Shown here piece by piece: positions 8,926 through 16,956 of a stretch of 33,110 bases of DNA. The position numbers and the translations under genes were made by a program. The notes below the pieces were generated by a model. The model was not told the origin of the DNA. It saw only the letters and a program-made list of their open reading frames with translations, and did not search any database. The stretch comes from Deltaproteobacteria bacterium. Lineage in GTDB: Bacteria; JAEEML01. Where the stretch lies: contig JAEEML010000020.1 in assembly GCA_016283195.1 (NCBI GenBank), positions 1 through 33,110 of the forward strand, read 5' to 3'. How positions within the stretch are numbered: position 1 is the first letter of the stretch; every line of letters begins with the position of its first letter.

Positions 8926-10400
8926 AAAGTTATATTTTTGACTTTGTTTTTAGCTATAAAGCCCAAAACTTTATCCGGGCTGGCCACTTGTAAGCGGCCG
9001 TTTTCTGTGATTCTGGCGCAGTATGAGCCATCTTCTTGCAAGGTAAAGCGGCTTAGCTCTTTGAGCTCTTTATCTTCAAAAACGTGGGCATTTTTTACGG
9101 CCGCGGTCACCGGATGCCATTTGCGCCCTTCATCGCCGCCTTGCAAAAAGCCGCTGAAGATCCACCACACTTTGCCGTCGGCCGCTTCGATTTTGCTCCA
9201 ACCGGCTTCATTTTCGCTCAAAATGGTTACTTGATCGCCCTTTAATAAAAAGCCGCGGCGGTTTTCCGGGCAATTGGCCGAAGTTAACGGGCCGCCGGCG
9301 CAGGTTTTTACCCCGGCTGAAGTAGCGGCGTAAATGGTGGCGAGCGGCAGGGCGGGGCGGCTGTTCTCGCTAGCCGAATCTGTTTTGCTCGCAGGCGGTT
9401 TTGCCGCCACAGGCGCTTTATCGCTTGCGGCATCTGGAGTTGTTAATGCACCACTTGCCGGCTCCGCTGCGGGAGAGGTGGCCACTGCCGGCGCTTTTTC
9501 CTGCGGGCGGAAAAATAAATAGCCAGCCCCGCCAAGGATGAGCAGCAGCGCGCCGGCAATCAGCGGAATGGCTATGGCAGCCGAATTTTTCTTTTTAACG
9601 CGGTTCGGTGCCGCCTCAAAAGCAGAGCCGGACGGCAATTCGGCATGATCATTTATAAGTTCTGCACTGTTTATGCCTTTGGCTTCCAGTGTATAGAGGC
9701 GCTCGGCGCTTAAAAGGAGCGCAAGAGCACGGCTCGCTTTGCCGTGGGTGGCGGTGACAAACTCGGCCAGGGAATTATAAAAAAGCGGGTAATTAAGCTC
9801 GTTTAGGGCTTTAAGCGAGCTTAAAAAATCAGCAGTGAGTTTTTTGGCTTTTTGTTGTGCGTTTTTGCCTAGAGGCCTGGCCAGAAAATCATCTATAGCT
9901 CTTGAGGCTTCTTCGTGGCTGTCTATAGCGCCAAGGAGTCTTGGAAGAGTGGTGCCGTCGCTTATTTCTTCTGAAAGTTCCCTGGCTATATCCAAGGGGC
10001 TGGCCACTTGATCCACCAAGCCGGCGCGTTTTAGTTGCAAGTAATTATCTTTCCAGGCGCAATAATTTTGATAGAGCGCAAGGTCTTTGGCCTGTGGTTG
10101 GCTGGCCGCACATTCCAGAAAATCGCGCCTAATGGGCAAATAATTTTGCAGCAAAGCAGCAGTGTGAGCCAAATAGCGGCGAATTTTGCCTTGCCCGGCG
10201 GCATTACTCAAAAGTATGGCTTTAAGTTTTTCATCCGGTTCCCGCGAAAAAATAATATATTCCAGCAGGAGTTTGGCGGCACTTAAGGCATCCGGCAGTG
10301 GAAAAGCGGCATTAGCAAGCAAATTGTCTCTTAAGGCTTTTAGCTGTTTTTCTTCGCTGATATTATAAATAAATTCATTATATACGGCAGTGTGGCTCAT
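8922..10400 (-). CDS. Single-pass membrane protein with SH3-like C-terminal domain, function unknown
   Basis: This 492-residue protein has three parts. Residues 1-265 are a mainly helical region without a signal peptide, so probably cytosolic. One transmembrane helix follows at about 273-296 (preceded by VKKK and followed by RPQEK). Then comes an Ala/Pro/Ser/Thr-rich tether to about residue 350. The exported C-terminus contains an SH3b-like fold (GFLLKGDQVTILSENEAGW, then VWWIFSGFL) and a second small beta domain (about 435-490). SH3b domains often bind cell wall or other proteins in the envelope. The topology, a cytosolic helical sensor joined to a periplasmic SH3, suggests an envelope-linking or sensing role, which is inference only. 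The TAG stop overlaps the aminotransferase stop by four bases. Confidence 0.85.
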   Translation of the reverse strand: MSHTAVYNEFIYNISEEKQLKALRDNLLANAAFPLPDALSAAKLLLEYIIFSREPDEKLKAILLSNAAGQGKIRRYLAHTAALLQNYLPIRRDFLECAASQPQAKDLALYQNYCAWKDNYLQLKRAGLVDQVASPLDIARELSEEISDGTTLPRLLGAIDSHEEASRAIDDFLARPLGKNAQQKAKKLTADFLSSLKALNELNYPLFYNSLAEFVTATHGKASRALALLLSAERLYTLEAKGINSAELINDHAELPSGSAFEAAPNRVKKKNSAAIAIPLIAGALLLILGGAGYLFFRPQEKAPAVATSPAAEPASGALTTPDAASDKAPVAAKPPASKTDSASENSRPALPLATIYAATSAGVKTCAGGPLTSANCPENRRGFLLKGDQVTILSENEAGWSKIEAADGKVWWIFSGFLQGGDEGRKWHPVTAAVKNAHVFEDKELKELSRFTLQEDGSYCARITENGRLQVASPDKVLGFIAKNKVKNITF

Positions 10401-10442
10401 AATTCTAAAGCCCTCCCCGGGCCTTTATAAGCTGCCTTTTTG

Positions 10443-10451
10443 ATTATAGCA
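10443..10451 (-). promoter_or_regulatory. Extended -10 promoter of the SH3 membrane protein gene
   Basis: On the minus strand the sequence reads TTTTTGCTATAAT, a perfect extended -10 (TGCTATAAT) preceded by a T-run. It ends about 42 bases before the ATG at 10400, and GGGGAGG lies between them. There is no recognisable -35. The same TTTTGCTAtaAT pattern precedes other genes in this window. Confidence 0.55.
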
Positions 10452-10522
10452 AAAATCGGGCGGATATTATGGGATAGCGGCTGTTTGCTGCCGGGGGTGC
10501 AATGCGGTAAGCAAAAGAGTAA

Positions 10523-10759
10523 TCAGTTGGAATTCTTGATGCAGCGCACGGATTTGCCCTGTGCCGCTTTGCCCCCGCCTTCTACCTGGGAGTTAAAGTT
10601 TTCCGTCAGGGAGAAGTAATAAAACAGGTTATTGCCGCTGGTATCGGCCGTGGTTGTCCAGAAATTGGTGTATTTGTCTTTGCCATACTGTATGCCATCG
10701 CCCATTAAAATACCGGTTGGTATATACGCATTTTTACTCCTTAAAAGATTTTTTGCCCG
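10523..10759 (-). pseudogene. Remnant of a FISUMP/DUF1566-type surface protein (C-terminal part only)
   Basis: A 60-codon frame from an ATG at 10705 looks like only the end of a FISUMP-type domain. It has a G-ILMGDG-IQYG stretch, FWTTTADTSGN, YYFSLTENFN and the closing KSVRCIKN. The intact FISUMP lipoprotein later in the window has the same order: ALPAGSYNFG, FWSNTK, NYLNLSGN and YSVRCLKD. Reading back past the ATG, the frame stays open for about 18 more codons (including AYIPTGIL, matching the PAG segment) until a stop near 10760. No signal peptide, lipobox or WMAKN/WHLP half is present. It is best read as a decayed gene or partial duplication. Confidence 0.6.
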
Positions 10760-10762
10760 TTA

Positions 10763-10786
10763 GTTAGAGAAGTAAGCTGCTCTAAC
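10763..10786. repeat. 7-bp inverted repeat in the hydG upstream region
   Basis: GTTAGAG (10763-10769) and CTCTAAC (10780-10786) form a perfect 7-bp stem with a 10-base loop. It lies in the AT-rich stretch between the FISUMP remnant and hydG. It could be a regulator site for hydG or a leftover of the remnant. No adjacent T-run makes it a good terminator. Confidence 0.3.
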
Positions 10787-11012
10787 AAAAGCAGTATGTT
10801 TTTTTGAGTCAACTAAAAAGAATAACCGCCTAAAATATAGGATAAAAGGTAAAATAAGCATGAAGCTGGCGGGTATCTGTTTTTTTGCCTCTTTTAACTT
10901 CTTCTCATTTGAGCTAAATAAGGGGCGCTGCCTTTGGGGCGGCTATAGAGCCGGCCACTCCATAATAATTCAACACTTTGGGCGGATAGGCTTTCCGCTT
11001 TTGAGGTATTTT

Positions 11013-12437
11013 ATGCCGCTTCCTTCTCTGGATTTAAGTAAAGGCGGGCGCGATTTTATAAACGATACCGCACTTACCGAACTACTCGCACAAAAAGAGC
11101 CGGATGCCGCCGAAGTGCGCGCTATTATTCAAAAAAGTTTAAATAAAGAGCCGCTTAATCTGGCCGAGACGGCTTCTCTTTTAAACACCAAAGATAAAGA
11201 GCTCATCGGCGAGATTTTTGAGGCGGCGCGCACTTTAAAGCGCACTGTTTATGGCAACCGCATTGTGCTTTTTGCGCCGTTTTATATTGGTAATAAATGT
11301 ATAAATGATTGCAAATACTGCGCTTTTAGAAGCTCAAATCACGATCAGATTCGCCGCACTTTAACACCGGAAGAGATAGATGCCGAAGTGCGCCGCCTGG
11401 AGCGAGTGGGCCATAAAAGGCTCATCATTGTTTTTGGTGAGAGCCCGCTTTATGACGGCGAATTTATCGCTAAATGTGTGGAGCAGATTTACAAGATAAA
11501 AGAGGGCCACGGCGGGGAAATCCGCCGCCTTAATGTCAATGCCGCGCCCATGGATATTGCAAGCTATAAGCGCATCAAGGCGGCCGGTATCGGTACTTAC
11601 CAGATTTTCCAGGAAACTTATCACCATAAAACTTACGAAAAATGGCATAATCCCCAAAATCGCAAAGGCAATTACCTGTACCGCCTGGATGGCCTCTCCC
11701 GCGCCTTGGAAGCGGGCTGCGACGATGTGGGACTTGGAGCGCTTATGGGCCTTTACGACTGGCGCTTTGAAGTCCTGGGCCTGGTTGCTCATGCCATAGA
11801 GCTCAAAGAGCGCTTTGGCGTTGGCCCGCACACTATCAGCTTTCCGCGCATTCAGCCGGCCCAGGGCGTGACTCCCGACCATAAGTATGCCGTGAGCGAT
11901 GACGACTTTATGCGCCTCGTGGCTACCCTGCGCCTCGCTGTACCTTATACCGGCCTCATTATGACAGCGCGGGAAAATGCCCGAGTGCGCCGCCAGGTAA
12001 TGGAATTCGGTGTTTCGCAAATTGATGCCGGCAGCCGTATAGAAATCGGCGGCTACACCGAAGGCGGCGAAAAACAAGCCGCCGAGCGTGAGCAATTTTC
12101 GCTTGGCGATATGCGCTCGCTGGATGAGGTAATGGGCGATTTACTGAAAAACGGCTTTTTACCCAGTTTTTGCACCGCCTGTTATCGCCTGGGGCGCACC
12201 GGCGAACATTTTATGGAATTTGCCATCCCCGGCTTTATCAAGCGCTTTTGCACGCCCAATGCCATCAGCACTTTGGCCGAGTATCTGGCCGATTACGCCT
12301 CACCGGAGACTAAAGCCGCCGGTCTTGCCGCTATTGAGCGCGAGCTGGCTGCTATGGAAGAGAGCCCGATGAAGGAAAAGTTAAAAGCACGGCTCAAAGA
12401 TATTGAAAACGGTGATTTGCACGATCTTTATTTTTAA
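11013..12437 (+). CDS. hydG: [FeFe]-hydrogenase H-cluster radical SAM maturase HydG
   Basis: HydG cleaves tyrosine by radical SAM chemistry to p-cresol and makes the Fe(CO)(CN) units of the [FeFe]-hydrogenase active site. The radical SAM cluster motif CINDCKYC is at C96, C100 and C103. A C-terminal CX2CX22C (C387, C390, C413) is the auxiliary-cluster signature that separates HydG from ThiH. The ATG at 11013 is chosen over an in-frame ATG at 10860. It gives 474 residues, the family's usual length, has TTGAGGT upstream, and removes 51 residues that look like non-coding sequence. No hydA, hydE or hydF is in the window, so partners must be elsewhere. Its presence implies anaerobic H2 metabolism. 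Confidence 0.95.
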   Translation: MPLPSLDLSKGGRDFINDTALTELLAQKEPDAAEVRAIIQKSLNKEPLNLAETASLLNTKDKELIGEIFEAARTLKRTVYGNRIVLFAPFYIGNKCINDCKYCAFRSSNHDQIRRTLTPEEIDAEVRRLERVGHKRLIIVFGESPLYDGEFIAKCVEQIYKIKEGHGGEIRRLNVNAAPMDIASYKRIKAAGIGTYQIFQETYHHKTYEKWHNPQNRKGNYLYRLDGLSRALEAGCDDVGLGALMGLYDWRFEVLGLVAHAIELKERFGVGPHTISFPRIQPAQGVTPDHKYAVSDDDFMRLVATLRLAVPYTGLIMTARENARVRRQVMEFGVSQIDAGSRIEIGGYTEGGEKQAAEREQFSLGDMRSLDEVMGDLLKNGFLPSFCTACYRLGRTGEHFMEFAIPGFIKRFCTPNAISTLAEYLADYASPETKAAGLAAIERELAAMEESPMKEKLKARLKDIENGDLHDLYF

Positions 12438-12566
12438 ACGCTGAGCTCGTTAATAGAGGCTTTTGCCGGGCAGAGAGAAAATTTAAATAGTTGATCTCTA
12501 CCGGCCCATGTGCTAAAGGAGGCTCTGGCCTTTTCGGCTAATCTTTGGTACTTTGGAGGTATCCAG

Positions 12567-12968
12567 TTGATTTTAAATAGTAATTTCTTAATAAATACCA
12601 TGCTGACAGCCGCACCGGCCAATGAGGCTGTGCCGGAGCAGCCCATGTGGCTGCAAATTGTGCCGCTTTTGCTCATGTTTGCCGTTATTTGGCTCTTGCT
12701 CATTCGCCCGGCCAATAAAAGGCGCAAAGAGCAGGAAAATATGATTAACAGCCTGCTAAAGGGCGATGAAGTGCTTACCGGCGGCGGTATTCTTGGGCGG
12801 ATTTACTCTATTGACAATAAAGGTATTGTTACTTTGGAAATCGCCGATAAAGTGCGCATTAGAATATTAAAGAGCCAGATAGCCGGGCGTTACAACCCCG
12901 ATGCTAATAATGGCGAAAATAATAACGAAAAAAAGGCGGATGAAACATCGTCTGCTGATAAAAAATAG
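12567..12968 (+). CDS. yajC: Preprotein translocase subunit YajC
   Basis: YajC is a small inner-membrane protein that joins SecDF at the Sec translocon. It shows one strong transmembrane helix (WLQIVPLLLMFAVIWLLLI) followed by RPANKRRKEQ and the conserved LLKGDEVLTGGGILGRI segment, then an Asn/Glu/Lys-rich tail. A TTG at 12567 is the preferred start because GGAGG (12555-12559) lies seven bases before it, giving 133 residues. An ATG at 12600 has no ribosome site, and an upstream in-frame ATG at 12510 would add an unlikely extension. Upstream of it a weak promoter (TTGATC, 17 bases, TGCTAAAGG) may exist. The gene is 129 bases after hydG and 32 before secD. Confidence 0.9.
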   Translation: MILNSNFLINTMLTAAPANEAVPEQPMWLQIVPLLLMFAVIWLLLIRPANKRRKEQENMINSLLKGDEVLTGGGILGRIYSIDNKGIVTLEIADKVRIRILKSQIAGRYNPDANNGENNNEKKADETSSADKK

Positions 12969-13000
12969 GGCCTTCCCACAAACAGCCGAGGAGATAACTG

Positions 13001-14827
13001 ATGAATAAAGTCTGGTGGGCCAAGTTTGCGCTTGTTTTAGCGCTGGTCGGATTAGCGGCATATATGCTCTATCCAAGTTATTACTACTTCTTTAAGGCCT
13101 CTGAAGCCGAAAAGGCTTCGCCCAAGGATTTTTGCGCGGCCATTCCTTCTTGGATGTCGTGCAAAAAAGTTAACCTTGGTCTCGACCTCCAGGGCGGTGT
13201 CCATTTGGTCATGGGCGTCGTGGTGGAGAAAGCGGTGCAAGATCGCGTTGATCGCATCGCCGACAATTTAAAAGAGGTCTTAAACGAGGAAAAGATTCCT
13301 TTTACTGCCATCACCGTGCCGGAAGCTAAAAATGCTCTTACGGCCGATGGCGAAGTGAGTCTCGACCTCAAAGCTTCAACGGAAATTGAAGTAAAAGCTC
13401 CGGTTGATAGCGCTAAAGCCATCAAAAAAGCCGTGCAAAAGAGTTATGGCAATTCTCTTGATGTCGTAGGCACCCGTGATGGCGGTGCTGTTACCGTTTT
13501 CGGTCTCTCCGAAAATGAGATTGATTATGTAAAAACCGAAGCGGTCGAACAAGCTATCAAAGCTATCCGCAACCGTTCCGATAAACTCGGCGTGGCTGAG
13601 CCTTCCATCGCCCGCCGCGGTGTGGATAATATCCTCATCCAGCTCCCTGGTATTAAAGACCCTGAGCATGCTATTGATATTATCGGCCGCACTGCTCAGC
13701 TGGAATTCAAAATTGTTGATGACGAAGCCAGTAGTTTCATGGAAAACATTGTTATTCCTGAAGGTTCCAGCGTTAAGCGCGAAGTTTCCGCGCATAACGG
13801 CCCCAAAGGTCAGGTTAAAGAAGTTTACTTGGTGGCGCCCACCAAGAGAGCTATTTTAGAGCTCGTAAACGGCAAAGTGCCGGCCGATAGAGAAATTGCT
13901 TTCAGCGAAGAGCTGGATCCCAAAACCAAAGAAGTTGTTGCTTACCGCACCTATCTTTTGCACCGCAAAGCCGGCATTACCGGTGATTATCTCACCAATG
14001 CCATGGTGCAACAAGACAACGAAACCCAAAGCTACTATGTCGCTATGAGTTTTGATGCTCAAGGCGCCAAAATATTTGAAGATTTAACCGGCGAACACAC
14101 CCGTGAGCGCATGGCTGTTGTTCTCGATGGCCAAGTCAACAGCGCTCCGGTTATCGAAGGCCGCATTGCCGGCGGTAATGCCCGCATTACCTTGGGCGGC
14201 TTTATGAGCTCCTCCGAGAATCTCCGCGAAGCTAAAGATTTGGTGCTGGTGCTCAAAGCCGGTGCTCTTCCTGCTCCTATCGTCATGCGCGAGCAGCGCC
14301 AGGTTGGTGAGTCGCTCGGCCGTGATTCCATCGAAGCCGGATCTATGGCTTTGGCTATCGGTTTTGCTCTCGTCTTCTTGTTTATGATTCTTTATTACAA
14401 AGGCTCCGGCCTGGTGGCCGATATAGCTCTTTTACTTAACCTGGTCTTCCTTTTGGCTGTCATGGCTATGTTTGAAGCTACTCTCACCTTGCCCGGTATG
14501 GCCGGTATCGTGCTTACCGTCGGTATGGCAGTTGATGCCAATGTTATTATTTTCGAGCGTATTCGTGAAGAACTTAGAAGCGGCAAAACCCCGCGCGCCG
14601 CTGTGGAAGCCGGTTACAGCAAAGCTTTCTGGGCTATTTTTGACAGTAACGTCACCACCATCATTGCCGGTATCGTGCTCATGCAATATGGTAGCGGCCC
14701 GGTGCGCGGCTTCGCTGTTACCTTGATTACCGGTATTATTTGTTCTATGTTTACCGCCCTGTTTGTCACCAGGATGATCTTCGATGGCAGAATGTCCCAT
14801 CGCAGCGTCCGTAAACTAAGCATTTGA
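13001..14827 (+). CDS. secD: Protein translocase subunit SecD
   Basis: SecD works with SecF to pull proteins across the inner membrane using the proton motive force. The 608 residues have an N-terminal transmembrane helix (about 4-24), the conserved LGLDLQGGVHLVMGV segment, a large periplasmic domain (about 80-440), and five C-terminal helices. The C-terminal region contains GMAVDANVIIFERIREELRSG and FDSNVTTIIAG, both typical of SecD/RND proteins. The length is normal. Translation starts after a clear CGAGGAGATAACTG ribosome site. It sits between yajC and secF with 18 bases to secF, the classic yajC-secD-secF order. Confidence 0.98.
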   Translation: MNKVWWAKFALVLALVGLAAYMLYPSYYYFFKASEAEKASPKDFCAAIPSWMSCKKVNLGLDLQGGVHLVMGVVVEKAVQDRVDRIADNLKEVLNEEKIPFTAITVPEAKNALTADGEVSLDLKASTEIEVKAPVDSAKAIKKAVQKSYGNSLDVVGTRDGGAVTVFGLSENEIDYVKTEAVEQAIKAIRNRSDKLGVAEPSIARRGVDNILIQLPGIKDPEHAIDIIGRTAQLEFKIVDDEASSFMENIVIPEGSSVKREVSAHNGPKGQVKEVYLVAPTKRAILELVNGKVPADREIAFSEELDPKTKEVVAYRTYLLHRKAGITGDYLTNAMVQQDNETQSYYVAMSFDAQGAKIFEDLTGEHTRERMAVVLDGQVNSAPVIEGRIAGGNARITLGGFMSSSENLREAKDLVLVLKAGALPAPIVMREQRQVGESLGRDSIEAGSMALAIGFALVFLFMILYYKGSGLVADIALLLNLVFLLAVMAMFEATLTLPGMAGIVLTVGMAVDANVIIFERIREELRSGKTPRAAVEAGYSKAFWAIFDSNVTTIIAGIVLMQYGSGPVRGFAVTLITGIICSMFTALFVTRMIFDGRMSHRSVRKLSI

Positions 14828-14845
14828 TAAGGAGAAACGGTCACC

Positions 14846-16003
14846 ATGCAATGGATACCCTCCGATATTAATCTTCCCATTGTTGAGAAGAGCAAATACT
14901 TTATTTTTGTTTCGCTGGCTCTTGTGGCCATATCGATTATTGCTCTGGCCACCAAAGGCATCAATTATGGTATCGACTTTGCCGGCGGTTATGAAATCCA
15001 GGTAAAATTCGATAAAGATGTCGATGTTTCCGCCATGAAAAAGGCTTTGAACGAAGGCCTCCACATGGGAGAACCGGTGGTGCAACGCTTTGGCTCAGCC
15101 GATTTGCACGAATTTTTGATTCGCATCAAAAAGACCAAATCGGTTGACGACGCCTCTTTGCAAAAAGCCAAAAAAGCTTTGGAAGCCGCTGCCGGTGCCG
15201 ATGCTATTCAGGCTTTTAGCTATTCTTCCGAAAACGGCGAACGTGTCACTATTGAGGCTACTAAAACTATTGCCGATGAAGTGATTGCCAAAGCCTTTGG
15301 CGACCAAGCCTTAAAAGTGCAATCTGTTTCTGCTTCGCAGCGTCAGGATAAACCCGTTTACACTGTCACCTTGGTCTCTGTCGGTGATCGCGTCGATCAA
15401 ATCTTAAAGAGTGCTTTTAATATTGATAAAAAAGAATCGCTCTTAAGCCGTATGGACTATGTTGGCCCGCAGGTTGGTGAACAGCTCAGAAACCAAGGTA
15501 TCCAAGCTGTGCTCTATGCCCTCGTATTTATTTTGATTTATATCGCTCTGCGCTTTGATTTTCTCTTTAGCCCGGGCGCAATTCTCGCTTTGGTGCACGA
15601 TGTGCTTATTACTTTGGGCGTCTTTTCCATCTTTGGCCTCGAATTTAACCTGCCCACCATTGCTGCTCTTCTCACCATCGTTGGTTATTCGCTTAACGAT
15701 ACCATTGTTGAGTTCGACCGCATTCGTGAGCTTGTGGCCCACTTCAAAGATCGCCAAATTGATATAACAGTCAATCAGGCTATTAATAACTGCCTCTCCC
15801 GTACCATGATTACCTCGCTCACCACCTTCCTGGTGACCGTGGCTCTTTTAATTTGGGGTGGCAGCTCCATCTTTGACTTCTCCCTGGCTCTTTGTATCGG
15901 CGTTGTGGCCGGTACTTGGTCCAGTATTTTCATTGCTTGCCCATTCTACCTCTGGCTAAAACACAAAGTTGATGCCAAGGCTGCCGCAGCCAAAGGCAAG
16001 TAA
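14846..16003 (+). CDS. secF: Protein translocase subunit SecF
   Basis: SecF is the partner of SecD in the proton-driven export motor. The 385 residues show an N-terminal helix (KYFIFVSLALVAISIIAL), the signature GIDFAGGYEIQV, a periplasmic domain longer than in many SecF proteins (about 45-190), and five C-terminal helices. These contain VGYSLNDTIVEFDRIRE and the SRTMITSLTTFLV segment. The ribosome site AAGGAG precedes the ATG by about ten bases. The 3' end is followed after 17 bases by a DUF503 gene and then udk, which appear to be in the same transcript. Confidence 0.97.
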   Translation: MQWIPSDINLPIVEKSKYFIFVSLALVAISIIALATKGINYGIDFAGGYEIQVKFDKDVDVSAMKKALNEGLHMGEPVVQRFGSADLHEFLIRIKKTKSVDDASLQKAKKALEAAAGADAIQAFSYSSENGERVTIEATKTIADEVIAKAFGDQALKVQSVSASQRQDKPVYTVTLVSVGDRVDQILKSAFNIDKKESLLSRMDYVGPQVGEQLRNQGIQAVLYALVFILIYIALRFDFLFSPGAILALVHDVLITLGVFSIFGLEFNLPTIAALLTIVGYSLNDTIVEFDRIRELVAHFKDRQIDITVNQAINNCLSRTMITSLTTFLVTVALLIWGGSSIFDFSLALCIGVVAGTWSSIFIACPFYLWLKHKVDAKAAAAKGK

Positions 16004-16020
16004 ATTTAAGGACGCGGGCC

Positions 16021-16308
16021 ATGGTCGTAGGTGTGATGGAAATGACCTTCATTCTCTACGAGACCGCCTCTTTAAAAGACAAGCGTAGCGTTACTAAGCG
16101 CCTAATCAATCGTATCACCTCAAAATTTAATGCCGCCGCCGCTGAAGTTGACGATATGGATGCCCATTCCCATTGTGTCATCGGTGTGACGGTGGTGGGC
16201 AACGAGAGCAAATTTATAGCCAGTGTGCTCGATAACATTGAAAACTTTGCCGCTCTTTTGGGCCTTGCGGAGCTTTATTCCTGCGAGAAGAGCGTAGAAA
16301 CATATTAG
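16021..16308 (+). CDS. DUF503 (YlxP-like) family protein
   Basis: A 95-residue protein that matches the DUF503/YlxP family. The start MVVGVMEMTFIL, SLKDKRSVTKRLINRI, KFNAAAAEVDDMD and the HCVIGVTVVGNES segment are its usual order. The molecular function of the family is not established. In many genomes it lies next to infB and rbfA and is thought to be tied to ribosome or translation factors. Here it sits between secF and udk, an unusual neighbourhood. Ribosome site AAGGA precedes the ATG. It is a cytosolic protein with no signal or membrane segment. Confidence 0.88.
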   Translation: MVVGVMEMTFILYETASLKDKRSVTKRLINRITSKFNAAAAEVDDMDAHSHCVIGVTVVGNESKFIASVLDNIENFAALLGLAELYSCEKSVETY

Positions 16309-16317
16309 GAGTTTACT

Positions 16318-16953
16318 ATGACCAAACCTTTTATAATCGGTATTGCCGGTGGAACGGCCAGCGGCAAGACCACTGTGGCCCGCAAAATTATAGAGACTTT
16401 GCCCGGGGAGACCGCCTCTTTGCTGGATCTCGACAGTTATTATAAAGATCTGGCCGAGATGACTCTCGAAGAGCGCAAAAAACAAAATTTTGATCATCCG
16501 GAATCGTTTGATTTTGATCTTCTGGCCGATCATCTTTCGGCCCTTAGAGCCGGCGAAACAATCGAAAAGCCCATTTATTCTTTTGAGCAGCACACCCGTC
16601 TCCCGGAAACTACCACCATTCATCCGGCGCAAGTGATTATTTTGGAAGGCATTTTGGTGCTCTCACAAAAAACTTTGCGCGATTTACTGGATCTTAAAAT
16701 ATATGTCGATACCGATGACGATGTGCGCCTCTCGCGCCGTCTCACCCGCGATATTAAAGAGCGCGGGCGTACCTTTGACGGCGTAATGGAGCAATATTTT
16801 AAAACCGTGCGCCCCATGCATATTCACTTTATTGAGCCCACTAAGCGTTTTGCCGATATTATCATTCCCAATGGCGGCAGCAACGATGCTGCTGTGGATA
16901 TGGTTGTGGCCGGTATTAAAGGCAAACTCACGCAAATGTTCTTTGGCCGCTAA
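16318..16953 (+). CDS. udk: Uridine kinase
   Basis: Uridine/cytidine kinase phosphorylates uridine or cytidine to UMP or CMP in pyrimidine salvage. The 211-residue protein has the P-loop GGTASGKT (residues 11-18), LDLDSYYKDL, the NFDHPESFDFDLL segment that binds the nucleoside, YSFEQHTR, and VIILEGILVL (Walker B region). The order and length are those of bacterial Udk. The start follows TTAGGAG, nine bases after the DUF503 stop. The gene closes the sec operon and ends three bases from the convergent helicase gene. Confidence 0.97.
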   Translation: MTKPFIIGIAGGTASGKTTVARKIIETLPGETASLLDLDSYYKDLAEMTLEERKKQNFDHPESFDFDLLADHLSALRAGETIEKPIYSFEQHTRLPETTTIHPAQVIILEGILVLSQKTLRDLLDLKIYVDTDDDVRLSRRLTRDIKERGRTFDGVMEQYFKTVRPMHIHFIEPTKRFADIIIPNGGSNDAAVDMVVAGIKGKLTQMFFGR

Positions 16954-16956
16954 TTC

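Noticed and set aside
10860-11012. 51-residue N-terminal extension of HydG
   Set aside because: The ATG at 11013 has a ribosome site and gives the family's normal length; the upstream residues look non-coding.
11361-12095. 244-codon open frame antisense to hydG
   Set aside because: It lies wholly within a well-supported gene, has no recognisable domain and reflects codon bias of the opposite strand.
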